Shown here: piece by piece, positions 12,196 to 24,758 of the stretch
Position numbering within the stretch: the stretch's first letter is position 1
Layout of the letters: each line of letters starts with the position of its first letter
Assembly: GCA_030737835.1 (NCBI GenBank)
Contig: JAUJYN010000027.1
Coordinates: forward strand, 1,240,001-1,304,000
Length of the DNA: 64,000 bases
Source: Acorus gramineus
Lineage: Eukaryota > Streptophyta > Magnoliopsida > Acorales > Acoraceae
Direction of reading: 5' to 3'
Translations under genes and position numbers: made by a program
The notes under the pieces: generated by a model
The model's input: only the letters and a program-made list of their open reading frames with translations
What the model was told of the DNA's origin: nothing
Databases searched by the model: none

Positions 12196-12400
12196 AAAAG
12201 AGGTAAAGACACAAATTCTAATTTAATAAACATGGTATGGTGTTTTCTGAAAGATCTAAACATTTCAAAAATGAAAAATAAAAAGTAGATATAGGCGGTG
12301 GAGGTAACGCCGTTGTTCGAAAAAACCCAAAGGATTCAAGTGGGGAGAAGTGTGTCATGCTTGACTCAGGCAACGATGCCAACAACTACCATCAAACAAA

Positions 12401-12404
<4 letters not shown>

Positions 12405-12438
<34 letters not shown>
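12405..12438. repeat. (AG)17 microsatellite
   Basis: A perfect AG dinucleotide run of 34 bp, followed by a purine-rich tract with a run of G at about 12463-12471. Confidence 0.9.
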
Positions 12439-12439
<1 letters not shown>

Positions 12440-12960
12440 CTCAGAGATTACGAGGGAGAGAGGGGGGGGGGGAGGTTGGGGTGAGAAATGTGTGAGATTT
12501 CTATAACAGAATGTGAGACAAAGTACACCTCGATTCTTTCTGTACTGAAGTGAGACAAAGTACACCTCGATTTCTTTTAATTATTACGCATATACTCTGT
12601 TAAATTTAGCATATTAGACCATAAGTGAATACGTGCATCCATATCAGACCATAAGTGAATGGACATGCATCGAAAAAATAAAGCGCTCAATAGTTGTGTC
12701 AGTTGACATCACATCTCGAATAAGCTTCCGTCGCATCACCTTTCAAATTTTGAATTTCAAAATCAAACCCAAAATGTCTTGCGAAACAAAATTTGATTTT
12801 ATGAGCCGAATAAAAGTCTACATGGCGGCTACGTCATGAACTTGAAAAAGAGCCCAATTGACGTGATGACCAGATTTTGGGCAGAAACCAACCTGGGTGC
12901 GACATTTTCCAAAACTAAGGGGTTGAAAAATAGTGGGGGACTGCAGGACTGCACACGGAC

Positions 12961-13431
12961 TAAGCCTATCAATCGAACAGATACAAGTCGGATATGTCAA
13001 TATTTATATCTTAATTTTTGGATTCCGATACGGATATTAATTTTTGGATTCAAATCCCTCCGAATACAGATCAAATACAGAGATTTGTGGGATAACTGAC
13101 ATGTTTAAATATTAACATTAATTTGAATAATTAAATGATATTTTAAAGAGATATGAAAATTAAAATTGAGATTTTAAAGCTTATTCTCTCTTTCAAATAT
13201 CATACATTAAAAATTTAATAGTATTAAAATTTATTATCATTATGATTAAAAATATAAGATAACAATATGAGTAATATATAATACAAATATATATTTTTAT
13301 ACTATATGTCGGTTACAAATATTTTTTAGATCAGATACATTAATATCCATATTCACGCTCCAGATATTTGAATATCAGATAATACGGATTCGGATCAGAT
13401 TCAAATTTTTTTAGGATAATAGACGGGCTTA
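12961..13431. mobile_element. hAT-type MITE next to the POLD3 promoter
   Basis: Ends are TAAGCCTATCAATC on the left and, read inverted, TAAGCCCGTCTATTAT on the right. The inside carries repeated GGATACGGAT and CGGATATTAAT-type words. The same architecture, better kept, is seen at 57094-57650, so both are copies of one family. Flanks ACACGGAC and ACAAAGAT agree at 5 of 8 positions, a worn 8-bp target duplication as hAT elements make. It carries no coding sequence and ends about 215 bp before the POLD3 start codon. Confidence 0.6.
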
Positions 13432-13645
13432 ACAAAGATATTACATGGATAGCACCTCCCGATCCTGTACTTTGATTGAAAGATCGGTTGAAATCAGACG
13501 CCCGAAAACGGGTGCCTCGGAATAGCAGAAGGCGGGAAAGGGCCGCCTCGTTCTCTGGAATATATTTCGTTCTCAGTGCACGCTTATCCTCGTCAATCGG
13601 ATCCTTGTTGCCAGTGGCTTGATTGGGCCGTTCGTTCCGTAATCG
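13432..13645 (+). promoter_or_regulatory. POLD3 proximal promoter and 5' leader with an E2F-type site
   Basis: The stretch between the MITE end and the POLD3 ATG is more GC-rich than its surroundings. It contains GGCGGGAAA at 13531-13539, the reverse of the TTTCCCGCC E2F/DP site, followed by GGGCCGCC. E2F sites are known in plant DNA replication genes, where they drive S-phase expression. I see no clear TATA box at the usual distance. The transcription start is not visible. Confidence 0.5.
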
Positions 13646-16600
13646 ATGGACCAAGGCGGAACCCTAGAAATTCTCGAGCAGATCCAGACCCTCGTTTCAG
13701 ATAAACTCCAAGTGGTAAAAAAAAAAGAAAATCGCAATACAATGGAGTCTTCTCATCTCTTTAGCCATCTCGAATCAATGCTTCTTACTTTCTGTTTGAA
13801 AGTTTGGTACTGATTAGGAATTCGAGCTTCTTCTGGTCGGACTTAATTTATTTGCTTACGAATTGAATGTTTTTGCATTAATCAATTGGTTTTCATTATG
13901 TGTCGGTTTACATGACGAGTGTGCTTGTTTGCACAGGATACTGATGCAAAGCACTTCCAGTTAGGTCTTTTTTATTTATTATTATAGGGTTTCACCTCTT
14001 TGTTTGGGTTTATTTCATGTGGGGTTTCAGTTTTAGCATCTGCAGGTCGTTAATTTGGTTTATTTAGCCATTTTGGTACACATATAGGTTGTTATTTGGG
14101 AGCGATATTTTTTATTTTTTATTTTTTATTTTTTATGGGGTGGGGGTTGGGGGTTCTCTCTCTTTGCATTGAATTTGTCTTGAGGTGTAAATAGAGAATT
14201 TTGGGGAAGCTTTGGGAGGAGGTTGATCTTTATTTAGCGATTTTTTTGTTTTCTCCTTATATGTTTGTTTATTATCCTTAGGACCTCAACCAATCAAAGT
14301 GAGCTTCAATCCCTTCTTTCTGAATTTTTTTTCCGTCCCATTTCCTCATGACTGTCACCTGATTAGCCCTGTTGATCCTAAATTGCATCATCTGGTATCA
14401 GTCTAGTGTCGAGCTTGATTTAGGTTATTGGGGGAGAGGAGCTCAAAATTTGAGGAATAAAAATTTCTTTGTTAGCGCTCTTCCCTATGACTGTTCAATA
14501 TGGTGAGTTGAATACAACAATATGACTGTAGGTATAGTTCACGAGATGAGGTGGTATTGGAATACCTTTTTATGATGTTTTAAGTTGTGGGCTGACCATC
14601 TCGATGCAGTGATGGATGACCTGAAGCGGAGGTCTGCTCATGGTGGGGCACTGAAGATTCGAAGAAACCAATTATTGTTCGGTATCCTTAAGGATGTGGT
14701 AGATGTGGATGACTTCACTGCTCTCATTAACTTCAATAGAGTCAACCTTAGTTGGAGCCTTGGACAGAACTCGTGGTTAGGCAAACATTGGTCGTTCAAC
14801 TGCCTTTTTAAGGAAAAAAAAATCTCAGAAATCAGGTAGTTTGTAAGTATATTGGGAATAATGAATGATAAGGGAAACAATAAAGTTGAGGTCATAAGTT
14901 CATTCACAAATGCTATGGTCTTGCAAAGAGACAGTGACATCGCTTGGCTGATAAATCCTCACTTTATTCAATTTTCTTCTGTGAGGTTTTGCGATATCCA
15001 GCCAGGGTCTGTTAAGCATGATGTCCTGCACAATCCTCACTTCACACAAGATGCAAGCTCATTGAGTGTTTTATCTAAAATGGAGTCCATTGCATTTTTG
15101 GAGGACCTGGTCCACCTTTTAGCACATGGTTGTTACTAACCTAAACAAGTATTGGCTTATTCCACTTTTCTTGTTTATGATATTCATCTCCAAGCATATG
15201 GAAAGTGTTAGTGAGAGGGAGGAGGAAGCAGACAAAAAGTAGAATAAGATGAAAGAATAGGTAAAAGAGTGTTGAGTAGAAGAACCTGGAAAGATGAACA
15301 GTACAATGAGAAGAACTTGAATCTTCACTTGAATACCAATTTGAAGCAGAACTGAAGGGATGATGGAGAAGAGATTATGAGGAGATGGAGTTTTAAGAGT
15401 AATCACTAAAATAAAATAAAAATCCCAAAAACTGAGAATCAAATTAATTAGAAAACCTAGAAGGGTCTCCGATCAAATGCCAATAAAAACCCTAAACAGT
15501 TCAAATTAGGAATAATAATTCAACATCCTAAATCTAATGACTACAGCTGCACTTGACATATATACAGATCTGATGGATATCCCTATCATTTAGTGTTGTA
15601 GTTTCCTTTGTATGCTTGAGTCAGAGGTTTGCTTGTGTTTTAGTTCAGTATATTGTACTGACTGTCAACATATTGAGTGTAAGAAGGCCCCACAACATAG
15701 GATCCATCTCATTAAGTTCATTAATTATGAAACATAGATTCTTGTCAATCCAAATGATTAGAAGATGAGCTCTACAAAACTTGCAATAGAATAGAATGGT
15801 CTATTCAGATATTTTCTTTATCGAATTATTTCCACTGCTATGATGCTTAAATCGGTTGTGATTATTAAGAAGATTATTATTCTTTCCGTTCCAACCATAA
15901 TTTAGAGAAACAATCTTCTCAGGTGTCCTACAAGTGGCTCAGTCGCAATTTTTCAGTTTCATCCAATGATGCCAAGAGGTATGAATTAACTCATTCAAGA
16001 AGCAAGTTACAACACAATGTCAGTCTTTTAGGTATTAAAAATCATTGCTTGTTATGTTTAGGCTGCTTCAAAAGTTTGTTGAGAAGCACAGACATGGTCT
16101 TCAAGTGATATATTCACTGTCTGGATGGTTGAAGAGCAATCCTCAAATTTATCATATCCGCCTTGTTTCTGGTCTTAAACTTGAAGGTTAGTACAGCACC
16201 AGTAAGTGGTGTATTGTTGTACACATACTGGTATCTATCTTAAAAGACTTTTTTGTCCAATTATGTCAGTGGAATCCTACATCTACCATTATGTTGGAAT
16301 ACTGACTGACATCACTTTCATTGTTGTTGCTCTGCTGTGCTTTTCTTTGACTTCTACAATCTACAATCCCCCAATGTAGATTTACATAATATCATGGGTC
16401 TTGGTTGTTGTTCCAGTGTTGCGAAAAAAATATTTACGAGTGTGTTGCAATTATGTTTACATCATTGGTTCAGTGAGTCATCATGCAAATTTACCAAATG
16501 TTACTTGGTTTGGGATAGTGTTTTAAATATCGATTTAATCGATATATTGATTAGGCCTCCAATCGATATATTGATCGATATATCGATTGGCCGAATTTTT

Positions 16601-19600
16601 TTTTTTTGAAAAAAATGGAAAAAAAATTAAAAAAAAGCAAAAAAATGATAAAAAATTGTGGAAAATAATGAAAATGAATAAGAATAATTTCATATGAAGA
16701 TATTAATAATTTTACAATGGTTTTGGTTTGAAATAAAAATGCATAACTAATTAATTACAACATAAAACTATAAAAGTGAAGAAATTTTATTTAAATAGAT
16801 AATTTATTGCATTGGTTACAAAATCCCCTCCCTGGGTTCCACCTAATGGTGTGCCATAACCATAAGAGGTGCCACCACCATCATTGCCGCCGTGTCCACC
16901 GTTGTTGTCATCCGAATCTGTGTCTTCTTCTTGAATTTCATTATCCACATCTCTTGTTTCATCTGATGATTCAACTCCTTCTTGGCCCTGAAATTGTGTT
17001 GCGGGGATGACTTCGTTTTCTTCATCATCGTTGTCATCCTCATCTTCAGGCTCCTTAATGATTGGCCGTTTTCTACGTCGTCTTGCACCTTCAGATTGTT
17101 GAGTCTGCTGCGTGGATCGTCTCGGGCGTTGATGTTCTATGGTGTCGCCGTATGCTTGATGCTCCACTTGAGACCATGTCAAGTCTTCACCTTGGAATAC
17201 TGGGCCGTCGACATCCATAATCCACTCGTTGTCATCTTCCAATGAATCCAAATTAATTGGATCTTCATGTGCTGGGTTACGTTGAAGATTTAGGAAACGC
17301 TCATGCAATTTTTTATTGTATTGCACGAACACCAAATCATTCAACTTCTTTTGCTTCAACCGATTCCTCTTCTTAGTGTGTAACTGTTAAAAGCAAGAAA
17401 ATTAAAGTGAGATATTATAAAGTAGATAAATTTTAAAAATCGTATTTCATAAATTTGTAAAGACAACTCACATTTTCAAATGCGCTCCAGTTTCTCTCAC
17501 AACCGGAAGATGAACAAGTGAGTCCAAGAATTTTGATGGCGACCTTCCTCAACTCTAGTACCTTGCCTCCGTATTTATCCCACCAATTGACTGGGATTGT
17601 GTTGTCCCTTGCTCTCACGATGGTTCCCCAACTGAACGGTCCACTTTCCTGTAAATAATAATCCAGTTGTTTTTGCGGTCTGTCTTGCACCTCCGGATCT
17701 GGCTCCATCTTCGCCATTGCCTGCACACTACGAAACATATGTGTTTGGACTGCCGCATCCCGGTCCACGGTCTTAAACCATACTCTGGGGTTAAGGACAA
17801 ATCCTGCATGGTAAAGGTCTGACGACTCCATCTTCCTTCTATTACCTCAATAACAGGGCCATATAGCAGTGGCCTGGACTGATAGTTTTCCTTAATTTTT
17901 TCTTTGGCCCTATCCATTGCATTGTATAAGTAGCCCATAGAGGGTTTTTCATCTCCATCAACTAATCTCAAGATATGGACCAGGGGAATTCCAGTGTGAA
18001 GGGCTCGTTGTAGACCTTTCCAGAATTGAACAGAAAATTCTTTCTGTTTGTTTTCCGGTTCTAAGGTTACACCACTTGCTCTTGGTCCATTCATCTGCTA
18101 CCATGAGTGTCCTAAGTGCATTCTTATGTTCCCAAAGTGATTGCAAAGTTAAGAATGATGTGGCAAATCTAGTGGGTCCTGGCTTAATAATATCTCAATT
18201 GCAAAACAATCTCATGTAGTGCAATAATTGTGTGTGTGAATAAATGAAAACAATGATTCTTCTATCTAAACTAAGAGTTCTAATATGCATCTTACCAATG
18301 TCTTCCAAAATTAAATCGATACAATGTGCAGCACATGGTGTCCAAAATATTGTGGGGTGCCTCTCTATCACTAATTCACATGCAACTTTATAATTAGCAG
18401 CGTTATCAGTTACAATTTGAACAACATTTTCTTTTCCAATAATATTTTCAATAACATCATTTATTTCTTTAAACAAATATATTGCAGTGTGTGAATGTGC
18501 AGATGCATCAATGGATTTCAAAAACATGGTTCCTTTTGGAGAATTAGCTAAAAAGTTAATTAATGATCTTTGTCTTCTGTCAGTCCATCCATCACACATT
18601 AATGTACAACCATAAGTTTTTCAATGTCCTTTATGTATCTCTAAAATCTTATGAGTTTCTCTTATCTCTTCTTGCAAACATATTTCACTTATCTCATGCA
18701 TTGATGGTGGGGCTAAACCAGACCCAAATCTACCTATTGCTTCTAATGCAACATGAAAAGAACGTGAAGTTAATGCATGAAAAGATACACCTGCAGTGAT
18801 TGCCCATCTAGCTATCTTTTGAATTGCATTTTTGCTTTCTTTTTTTTTTAATCTATTTTCTAAAGTTGTTTGTTGTCCAGGGCCTCCTTTTAATCTTTGA
18901 TCAACTACATCCTCAACATTACCTTTACAAAATAAATCCATAGGATCTCTAGTGTTTTTCCTTCTTTGTTGGATGGAGTAGGCCTTGAACTAGGACCATC
19001 AATTTCTATTACATCATCATCACCTACATGTGGTTGTTGATCTTCTATGTCTCTAGCAAAATCTTTAGAATAAAATAAACCTCTTTTACATTTACTCTTA
19101 GATTTTTTATTCATGAATTCTTCTATCCATTTTCTAATTTCTGGTATTGTTCTAGGGCAAGGTTTAGCATTAGCTCTTGATGAATGTAATATGTGTTCTT
19201 TGAGTCTGGTTATGCCACCACTACATAGATGTGAGCAAAGTAAACATTTGACTATATGTTTTTCAGTAGCACTTTTATATTCACCATATTTCCATCAGGG
19301 TCTTTTGTATTAGCCGGTCTTAGATTAGATGAACTAGCTCCAGAAGAAGACATTTAAAAAAAAAGAAGATTTTTTAGGTTTCAAAAAATTAAAACTTAAT
19401 TATTTAATTAAGTGGATGATGCTACTTTAACTACTTTATAAAAAACCTCTACTAAGTGTAAAGAATAAATACCTTTAAAAATAGGAGAAAATTTGAAAGA
19501 GGAGTAGTCTTCCTCCAAAAAACTTCAAAATCTCCACTAAAAGCCTCCAAGAACTCCACTAAAGTCCTCCAAGTAGTCCACCAATATCTCCACCAAGATA

Positions 19601-22600
19601 GGAATTTTTTGGATTTTTGATGGATTTTTGGATTTTTTTTTGTAGATTTTTGGGATTGAGGGATCTTGAAAAAACATGGTTGGCTAAAAGAGAGAGTAGA
19701 GATTGTATGAGAGATTGAGAGTGATTGAATGGTAGAGAAGAAGTGTATTGAGTTGTTGTGAGAATGGGGGTTTGGGAGAGTATTTATAGGATTGGGGAAA
19801 GAAGGACCAAAAAATAAAAAATAAATGTTAATGGGGGGTTTATGCAAATAAACCCCCCAAACGGCTATATAGCCGTTGGGGCCCCAACGGCTTCAATTTA
19901 AAAAAAAATACACAGTCGGGTCAGGCTGGCCACCCGACCCGGCTAGTTGATATATCGACGATATATCGACAGCGATCGATATATCGTCGAGCGCTGACGT
20001 CAGCGTGATTTCGATAAACCTTCGCGGATCCCCCGTGAATTAGTGTTTTCATCGGCGAAAACGATATATCGATCAATATATCGATCACGATTTAGAACAC
20101 TGGTTCGGGATGAGTCTGCTGACTGGTATTTATGAGAATGTATTACAAAATTAAAGAAAATATAATTCTTCTGAATATTAAATCTGAAAGTCTAAGCTGT
20201 GTGTGGTATATGCAACTTGTTCTGTGACATTCAACATGTGTCTTACAATCTTCCTTTACAATTTTCCTGCTTTTGAATTGATTGCAGAGGTGAAAAGAGA
20301 ATTTGAGGATGGTTGTTCAGTTCAGGTTTATAGTATCCAAGCAGGAATTCTGAAAGATCCTGCAGTGCTTTGGAGTGCTGAATTCGTGCAATCAGAAGAG
20401 CTCTTCAATCAACCTGCAACATTTGACAATTGCTTGAGGGATAACAGGTCAGGGGTCCTTTGTACAGTTCAGCTGTTGACACCTTGTCTTCTAATTTTTA
20501 GTGATGTCATATACTTGTTTACTTTTCTTACTGCACCGAACCTCCTCTTGATAGGATGGGAGAGGTACCCCCTCATTAGTGAGGGGACTTGATTTTGAAT
20601 CTTGCCGCCTGCTGATAGGAGAAGATTTGACTAAGAAAAAAAAAAAATTTCCCACCAAAAATAAAAAAAAAATCTTTTACTGCTGATCAACTTCTGAACG
20701 TAGTCTATGTTACCTTGCCACATTTACATGCACATAAGCACAAATATCATGCTCGGTATTCTCTTTTCTCGTTAATATTGTCATTGTATTTCCAGGTTCT
20801 GTGGGGTTTCAAATTCCTTTGTAAAGCGCAGTGTTGATGGAAAATCTATTACTGTTACTGCTACTGCTACTGCTTTACGGTCGAAGAGTGGGTTTGGAGT
20901 CACAATGCTATCTAAATACGATGGCATAATTAAGAGCTCATCTGCTGCATTCCCGCAACAAGAGAAGACACAGAATGAACATTCAAAGATTCTACCATCA
21001 TCTCATTCATCAATTGTGACAGATGGTGAAAAAGGAAATACTGTTCAGGAAGTTGGTGCTCCAATTAGCAACTCTCAGCATGGCAAGGAAGATATCACCA
21101 GTGCTCATGCTGATCAAAAGAAAGGCCATATTCAGAAAACTTCCTCAGGAAGAGGTGGATCGTTGGCCAACTTGTGGGACCGTGCATCTGCTAAGCCACA
21201 ACCTTTATCTCCCTCCATGGAGACAAGTAGTGATGCTCCAAAAACTATCTGTAAGTATGTCAGTATGATTTTGTAGTCTCAATATCTGCTTTTTTATTTT
21301 TTTTTCTCACATAACAACATAGAAAGGGTGTTATATTGCTTTAAACATCAATTTATTATTGATCACTTAATAAGTGGTTGTTCATAAAATGTTCCGACTG
21401 TGATATTTTCTTCCTCAAAAAATTGTTCAGTTACTGCCGATGCTCAAATTTGTGCCCGTGAGACTATGGATATTGTAAGCAGTGATGAAGAGGGGCACAA
21501 TGTTAACTATAAGAGGGATTCAAAAGGTAGAAATGGTCGAAAGAGAAGAGTAGTTCTGGACTCTTCAGATGAGGATATAAAAGATGAAAATGCAATGAGT
21601 TTGGCTTCTCCTGGATTTCAAAAAGAACAACTTGCTACAGATTCCACATGCAATGCCAAAAACCTGACAGGAAAAGGATGTGTGAATTTGGAAGAGCAAA
21701 AATCTACTAAGTTGGAGATCAAGACATTGAAAGAAGCAGGGACTCCACCGGTGTTATTGCCAAAAGATGACTCAGAAGGTGCATTAAAGAACAAAACTGG
21801 TTGGGTTTCTTCTTCAGAGAAGGTTCAAAGTCATTTTAGAGGAGCAACTGATAAAAACAAGAAAGAAATTTTACCCAATTCAGTTTCAACTTCACCCAAA
21901 CCAAGAAAATTGCTGAAGACGTGCATTGATGAAAGAGGGAGAGAAGGTATTTATCATGTTTTGTTTTGTTTTTTGTTTTTTTTTTTCTCTTTCTTTATGT
22001 TTTTTTTAACATGGTGTAACTGATGGGATTGAATGCTAATGGTTTTTTGTAGTAATGATATCTTGTGTTATTGGTTTTCTATGTATTCCTGCCAAACTAA
22101 AATATGTTTTGCATCAAGATTTTGATTACCACTGTTGTGATTAACAAGGATGAGAGTATTGAACAGTAATTGTTTTTACAATAACCATGGAAACTAAATG
22201 TTCTTTTGCTGAAATATTGAGTGGAAATAAATTGTTCTTACGCATCATCATGAACAGGTGTTGAAATGATTTTTCCATTTTTTGAAACCTGGTACTGGTA
22301 GGCATGGGACCTTGATCAGTTTAATGAATCAGGACACTGTATTTCTGGGTTTTAGGATTTCTGTCTTCTTGATTACAGTTTGGTATTTTTTTGTACTTGT
22401 AGAGAAAGTTGCCATGCAATTGAGATTATCACCCAGTTTAAAGTGCTCTGGTGCTGGCTTGGAAAAATTGATTGTACTTTGCGTCATTTTAATAAGGGAA
22501 CCCTAATAAGATACCTCCTTTGCTGAGCGCCATCGTGGGGTGGTGTTTTTTGTGTCTTCTCCTATGTGGAGTTTACTTTTCTTCCCCCCTCTGTTTTCAG

Positions 22601-24758
22601 TCCCCTCTGTTTTTACTTTGGTTTTTTTATTCTCTGTTTCCCCTTTGTGTTAACTCCTGTTCCAGACCTTGTAAATACGGTTCATTGAAATGAATCATAG
22701 TAGCATTGTCTACCTTTCACTCAAAAATGCCTCTTGTGTGATACTGGAGTGCTTCCTTATTTAAACAATTGACATTGAAACTTTTAAAACTGCACTCTCA
22801 ATTCAAAACTCTAATTCTATATATTTGCAATAATATTTTGGCGATGATCTTAAACATGCTGGTGGTATGTGTTTTGCATGTATCAATCGATTAATGTAAT
22901 ACATATTTTGTATTTGTATTTAACTTCAGTTTCCGAGATCATATGGGAGGGAGAGCCTGCTGACAGTGGAGCTAATGAGAAGAAAGCAGCGACTATCAAT
23001 GGTGAGAATAGGTATGTAAAGCAAATGGAAAGCAAATGTATAATAGACCATTGTTTCTATTCAGGTCATATTACTGCATATATATTTTGGCCTTAAATTT
23101 GAAAATCCAATTTCAGATGAACAAAATTGAACCTCAGCTTTACTAAGAGTCACATATGCAATTCCCACAATGCGGTTGATCTTTTATTGTTTTCTGTGTC
23201 CTGTACATTTGGAAGTTGCATATAAAACTTTGAGGTCTCATTTCATTCGGCATCTTATTCACCTGTCATTGTGGATTGTCTGCCTCTTATAAAGGTGTCG
23301 TACAGAAAGTAGAATGCTCAATTTGTCTATGGAAAACATATTACTTCTAAGTCTCCAAAACACGAGATGCTGAGATAGAACTAGAATCCTCAATTTGTCT
23401 ATGGAAAAGATATTACTTCTAAGTCTCCAAAACACGAGATGCTGAGATAAAACTTGTTCACACTGCACCACTTGTACCATTCATCCCCCCCCCCCCCCCC
23501 ACCCCCCACAAAATAAATAAATAAATAATAAAAATAAAAAAACACAAGTCACAAGCACACAAAAGTAGGCTCATCTTCGAGTGAAATTTGATACAGTTCA
23601 GAACAGAAGATTGATTTTCCATTTTTTTTGTTTTCTTTCTACCTGGTCATCTGAAACCATGTCTCATTCTAAGAAAAATGATTCAATCGGCTTCACCAAC
23701 CTGCACTATAATTCATGCGTATCTGCCTCCAGAGAGATTTAGGGAGACAATACTCTTACAGGCCTGCTGGTTGCAATCTAGTTTATAACTGAATTAAAAT
23801 TTTAACCATCTTTCCATTTATATAACATTGAACTCTTGCGACAGCATCTGATTGCACAAATTTCTGTTGTATTTTGCTTTATACAGGTCATCAATTCTTC
23901 CTTACAATTTTCCTGTTGTTTCATTAGCTTACGGTATGACATACAATGTTCCCCTGGAAATAAAAGGAACATTCCAAAAGAAAATTCTGCAAGCAAGGAC
24001 GACCTTTCATTTACACAAGCAGTTTTCATTTTGCTGACTTCAGTGTGCATATTCTAGTGAAACAACCTGAGGATACAAAACCACTTTCAGATATCCTTCA
24101 GAATTATTCTATGGTTGATACATGTTAGAGTGTAGAAATTCAATTCATTTTAGATGTTTGGGGAATAATTTCTGTATTATCCTTTTAAATATCATTTTGT
24201 ACTTTAGATTTTTAGAGTTTGTTTGGAACTGAATTTTAAACTCTCGCTTTAAGCCAGGTCGCTTTGAAGAAGTATTGTTTCAGAGCATTTGGGAGGTTGG
24301 TTTTTTTGTGAATAAAATGCGGATCCACATTTGTCCTTGTCCCGTTTGGATCCACATTTCCATCGTAGAACCTATCAAAATGTGGATCCACATTTGTCCT
24401 TGTCCCGTTTGGATCCACATTTCCATTGCAGAACCTATCAAAATGCGGATCCAAATGGACCCTTAGTTAAACTCAGTATGACATGGTGAGTTTGCCCATA
24501 GCAGTATAGGAGGTTGCTGAACACGGGAGTCTGTCCCATATTTTGTGAAATATTTTATTGTCCATTTTATGTGACTTCTCTATGATGTTCCCTTATTTCA
24601 GGCTTCCAGCCGCAAATAAAGCTCCAGGGGACGTACACTCATCCAGCATTAGTGCTTCAACTAATATATTAAGCAAAGCTGGAAGCAAGAAAACAGCAAA
24701 AGGAGGTGCAAAGGATCCTAAGCAAGGGAACATTCTGTCATTCTTCAAAAAGGTTTGA
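13646..24758 (+). CDS. POLD3: DNA polymerase delta subunit 3 (POLD3), eight exons
   Basis: Accessory subunit of the replicative polymerase delta in the nucleus; it binds the B subunit and tethers the enzyme to PCNA. Exons: 13646-13714, 15923-15978, 16062-16186, 20288-20447, 20796-21250, 21431-21946, 22930-23011, 24602-24758. All have GT/AG borders and join in frame to 1620 nt, 539 residues; Arabidopsis POLD3 is about 500. The N-terminal domain is strongly plant-POLD3-like: LEQIQTLVSDKLQVVSYKWL, then HGLQVIYSLSGWLKSNP, then CSVQVYSIQAGILKDPAVLW. The middle is polar and low complexity with acidic SSDEE and SSDED patches. The protein ends in QGNILSFFKKV, a good PIP box (Q-x-x-I-x-x-F-F). Intron 3 carries a whole hAT element but the exons are clean, so the gene looks functional. 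The small exon 2 is fixed by splice phase and the SYKWLSRNF match. Confidence 0.95.
14585..14839 (+). other. Unrecognised coding-like stretch in POLD3 intron 1
   Basis: An open stretch with the look of a real protein (WADHLDAVMDDLKRRSAHGG, then a basic and hydrophobic stretch ending in NFNRV), but without an ATG at its start. AG dinucleotides precede it and a GT-rich zone follows, so it could be a captured or retrocopied exon of another host gene. I do not recognise the family. It is not needed for the POLD3 frame, which closes without it. Chance is possible. Confidence 0.25.
16516..20102 (-). mobile_element. hAT transposon (3.59 kb) in POLD3 intron 3
   Basis: Ends are TAGTGTTTTAAAT on the left and, read inverted, CAGTGTTCTAAATCG on the right. 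Flanks GTTTGGGA (16508-16515) and GTTCGGGA (20103-20110) form an 8-bp target duplication with one change, the hAT hallmark. Both ends carry clusters of the ATATATCGAT word (16530-16595 and 19945-20085), likely transposase-binding sites. A transposase relic lies inside on minus (16787-19353), opposite to the host gene. It is inserted fully within the intron and leaves the splice sites of exons 3 and 4 untouched. Confidence 0.9.
16787..19353 (-). pseudogene. hAT transposase, DUF659 type, broken
   Basis: Read on minus from an ATG at 19353 (MSSSGASSSNLRP). A BED-type zinc finger follows (KCLLCSHLC and GGITRLKEH, near 19190-19270), then the DUF659 domain with CDGWTDRRQRSLINFLANSP near 18540-18600, part of the RNase H-like core. 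The hAT dimerisation domain has LTCSSSGCERNWSAFE near 17470-17530. An acidic D/E-rich tail ends at 16787. The frame is interrupted: a frame change within the BED finger near 19290, a TGA where the family has Trp near 18620, and more breaks between 18100 and 18240. It therefore cannot make a whole transposase; the element could move only with help from elsewhere. Confidence 0.85.
23312..23455. repeat. Two-copy tandem duplication, 72-bp unit (POLD3 intron 7)
   Basis: The units starting at 23312 and 23384 share CTCAATTTGTCTATGGAAAA through CACGAGATGCTGAGATA with only a few changes. It is followed by a C-rich run at 23485-23507. Confidence 0.85.
23485..23507. repeat. Poly-C run
   Basis: Sixteen C, one A and six C, followed by an A-rich AAATAAATAAAT tract, in POLD3 intron 7. 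Confidence 0.8.
24318..24443. repeat. Two-copy tandem duplication, 63-bp unit (POLD3 intron 7)
   Basis: The units starting at 24318 and 24381 each contain the word GGATCCACATTT twice and differ at a few bases only. A third partial start (GCGGATCCAAATGG) follows. It lies 160 bp upstream of the last exon. Confidence 0.85.

Larger units (their letters stand above)
11431..12960. other. AT-rich spacer with simple repeats, no gene seen
   Basis: No coding stretch with recognisable motifs. The region holds an imperfect tandem array (11967-12195), a GA microsatellite (12405-12438), and two short tandem duplications (about 12513-12579 and about 12606-12660). The rest shows nothing I can name. Confidence 0.5.

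Noticed and set aside
15119-15442. 107-residue open frame on minus in POLD3 intron 1
   Set aside because: Low-complexity hydrophobic and Ser-rich translation, no motif, AT-rich intron.
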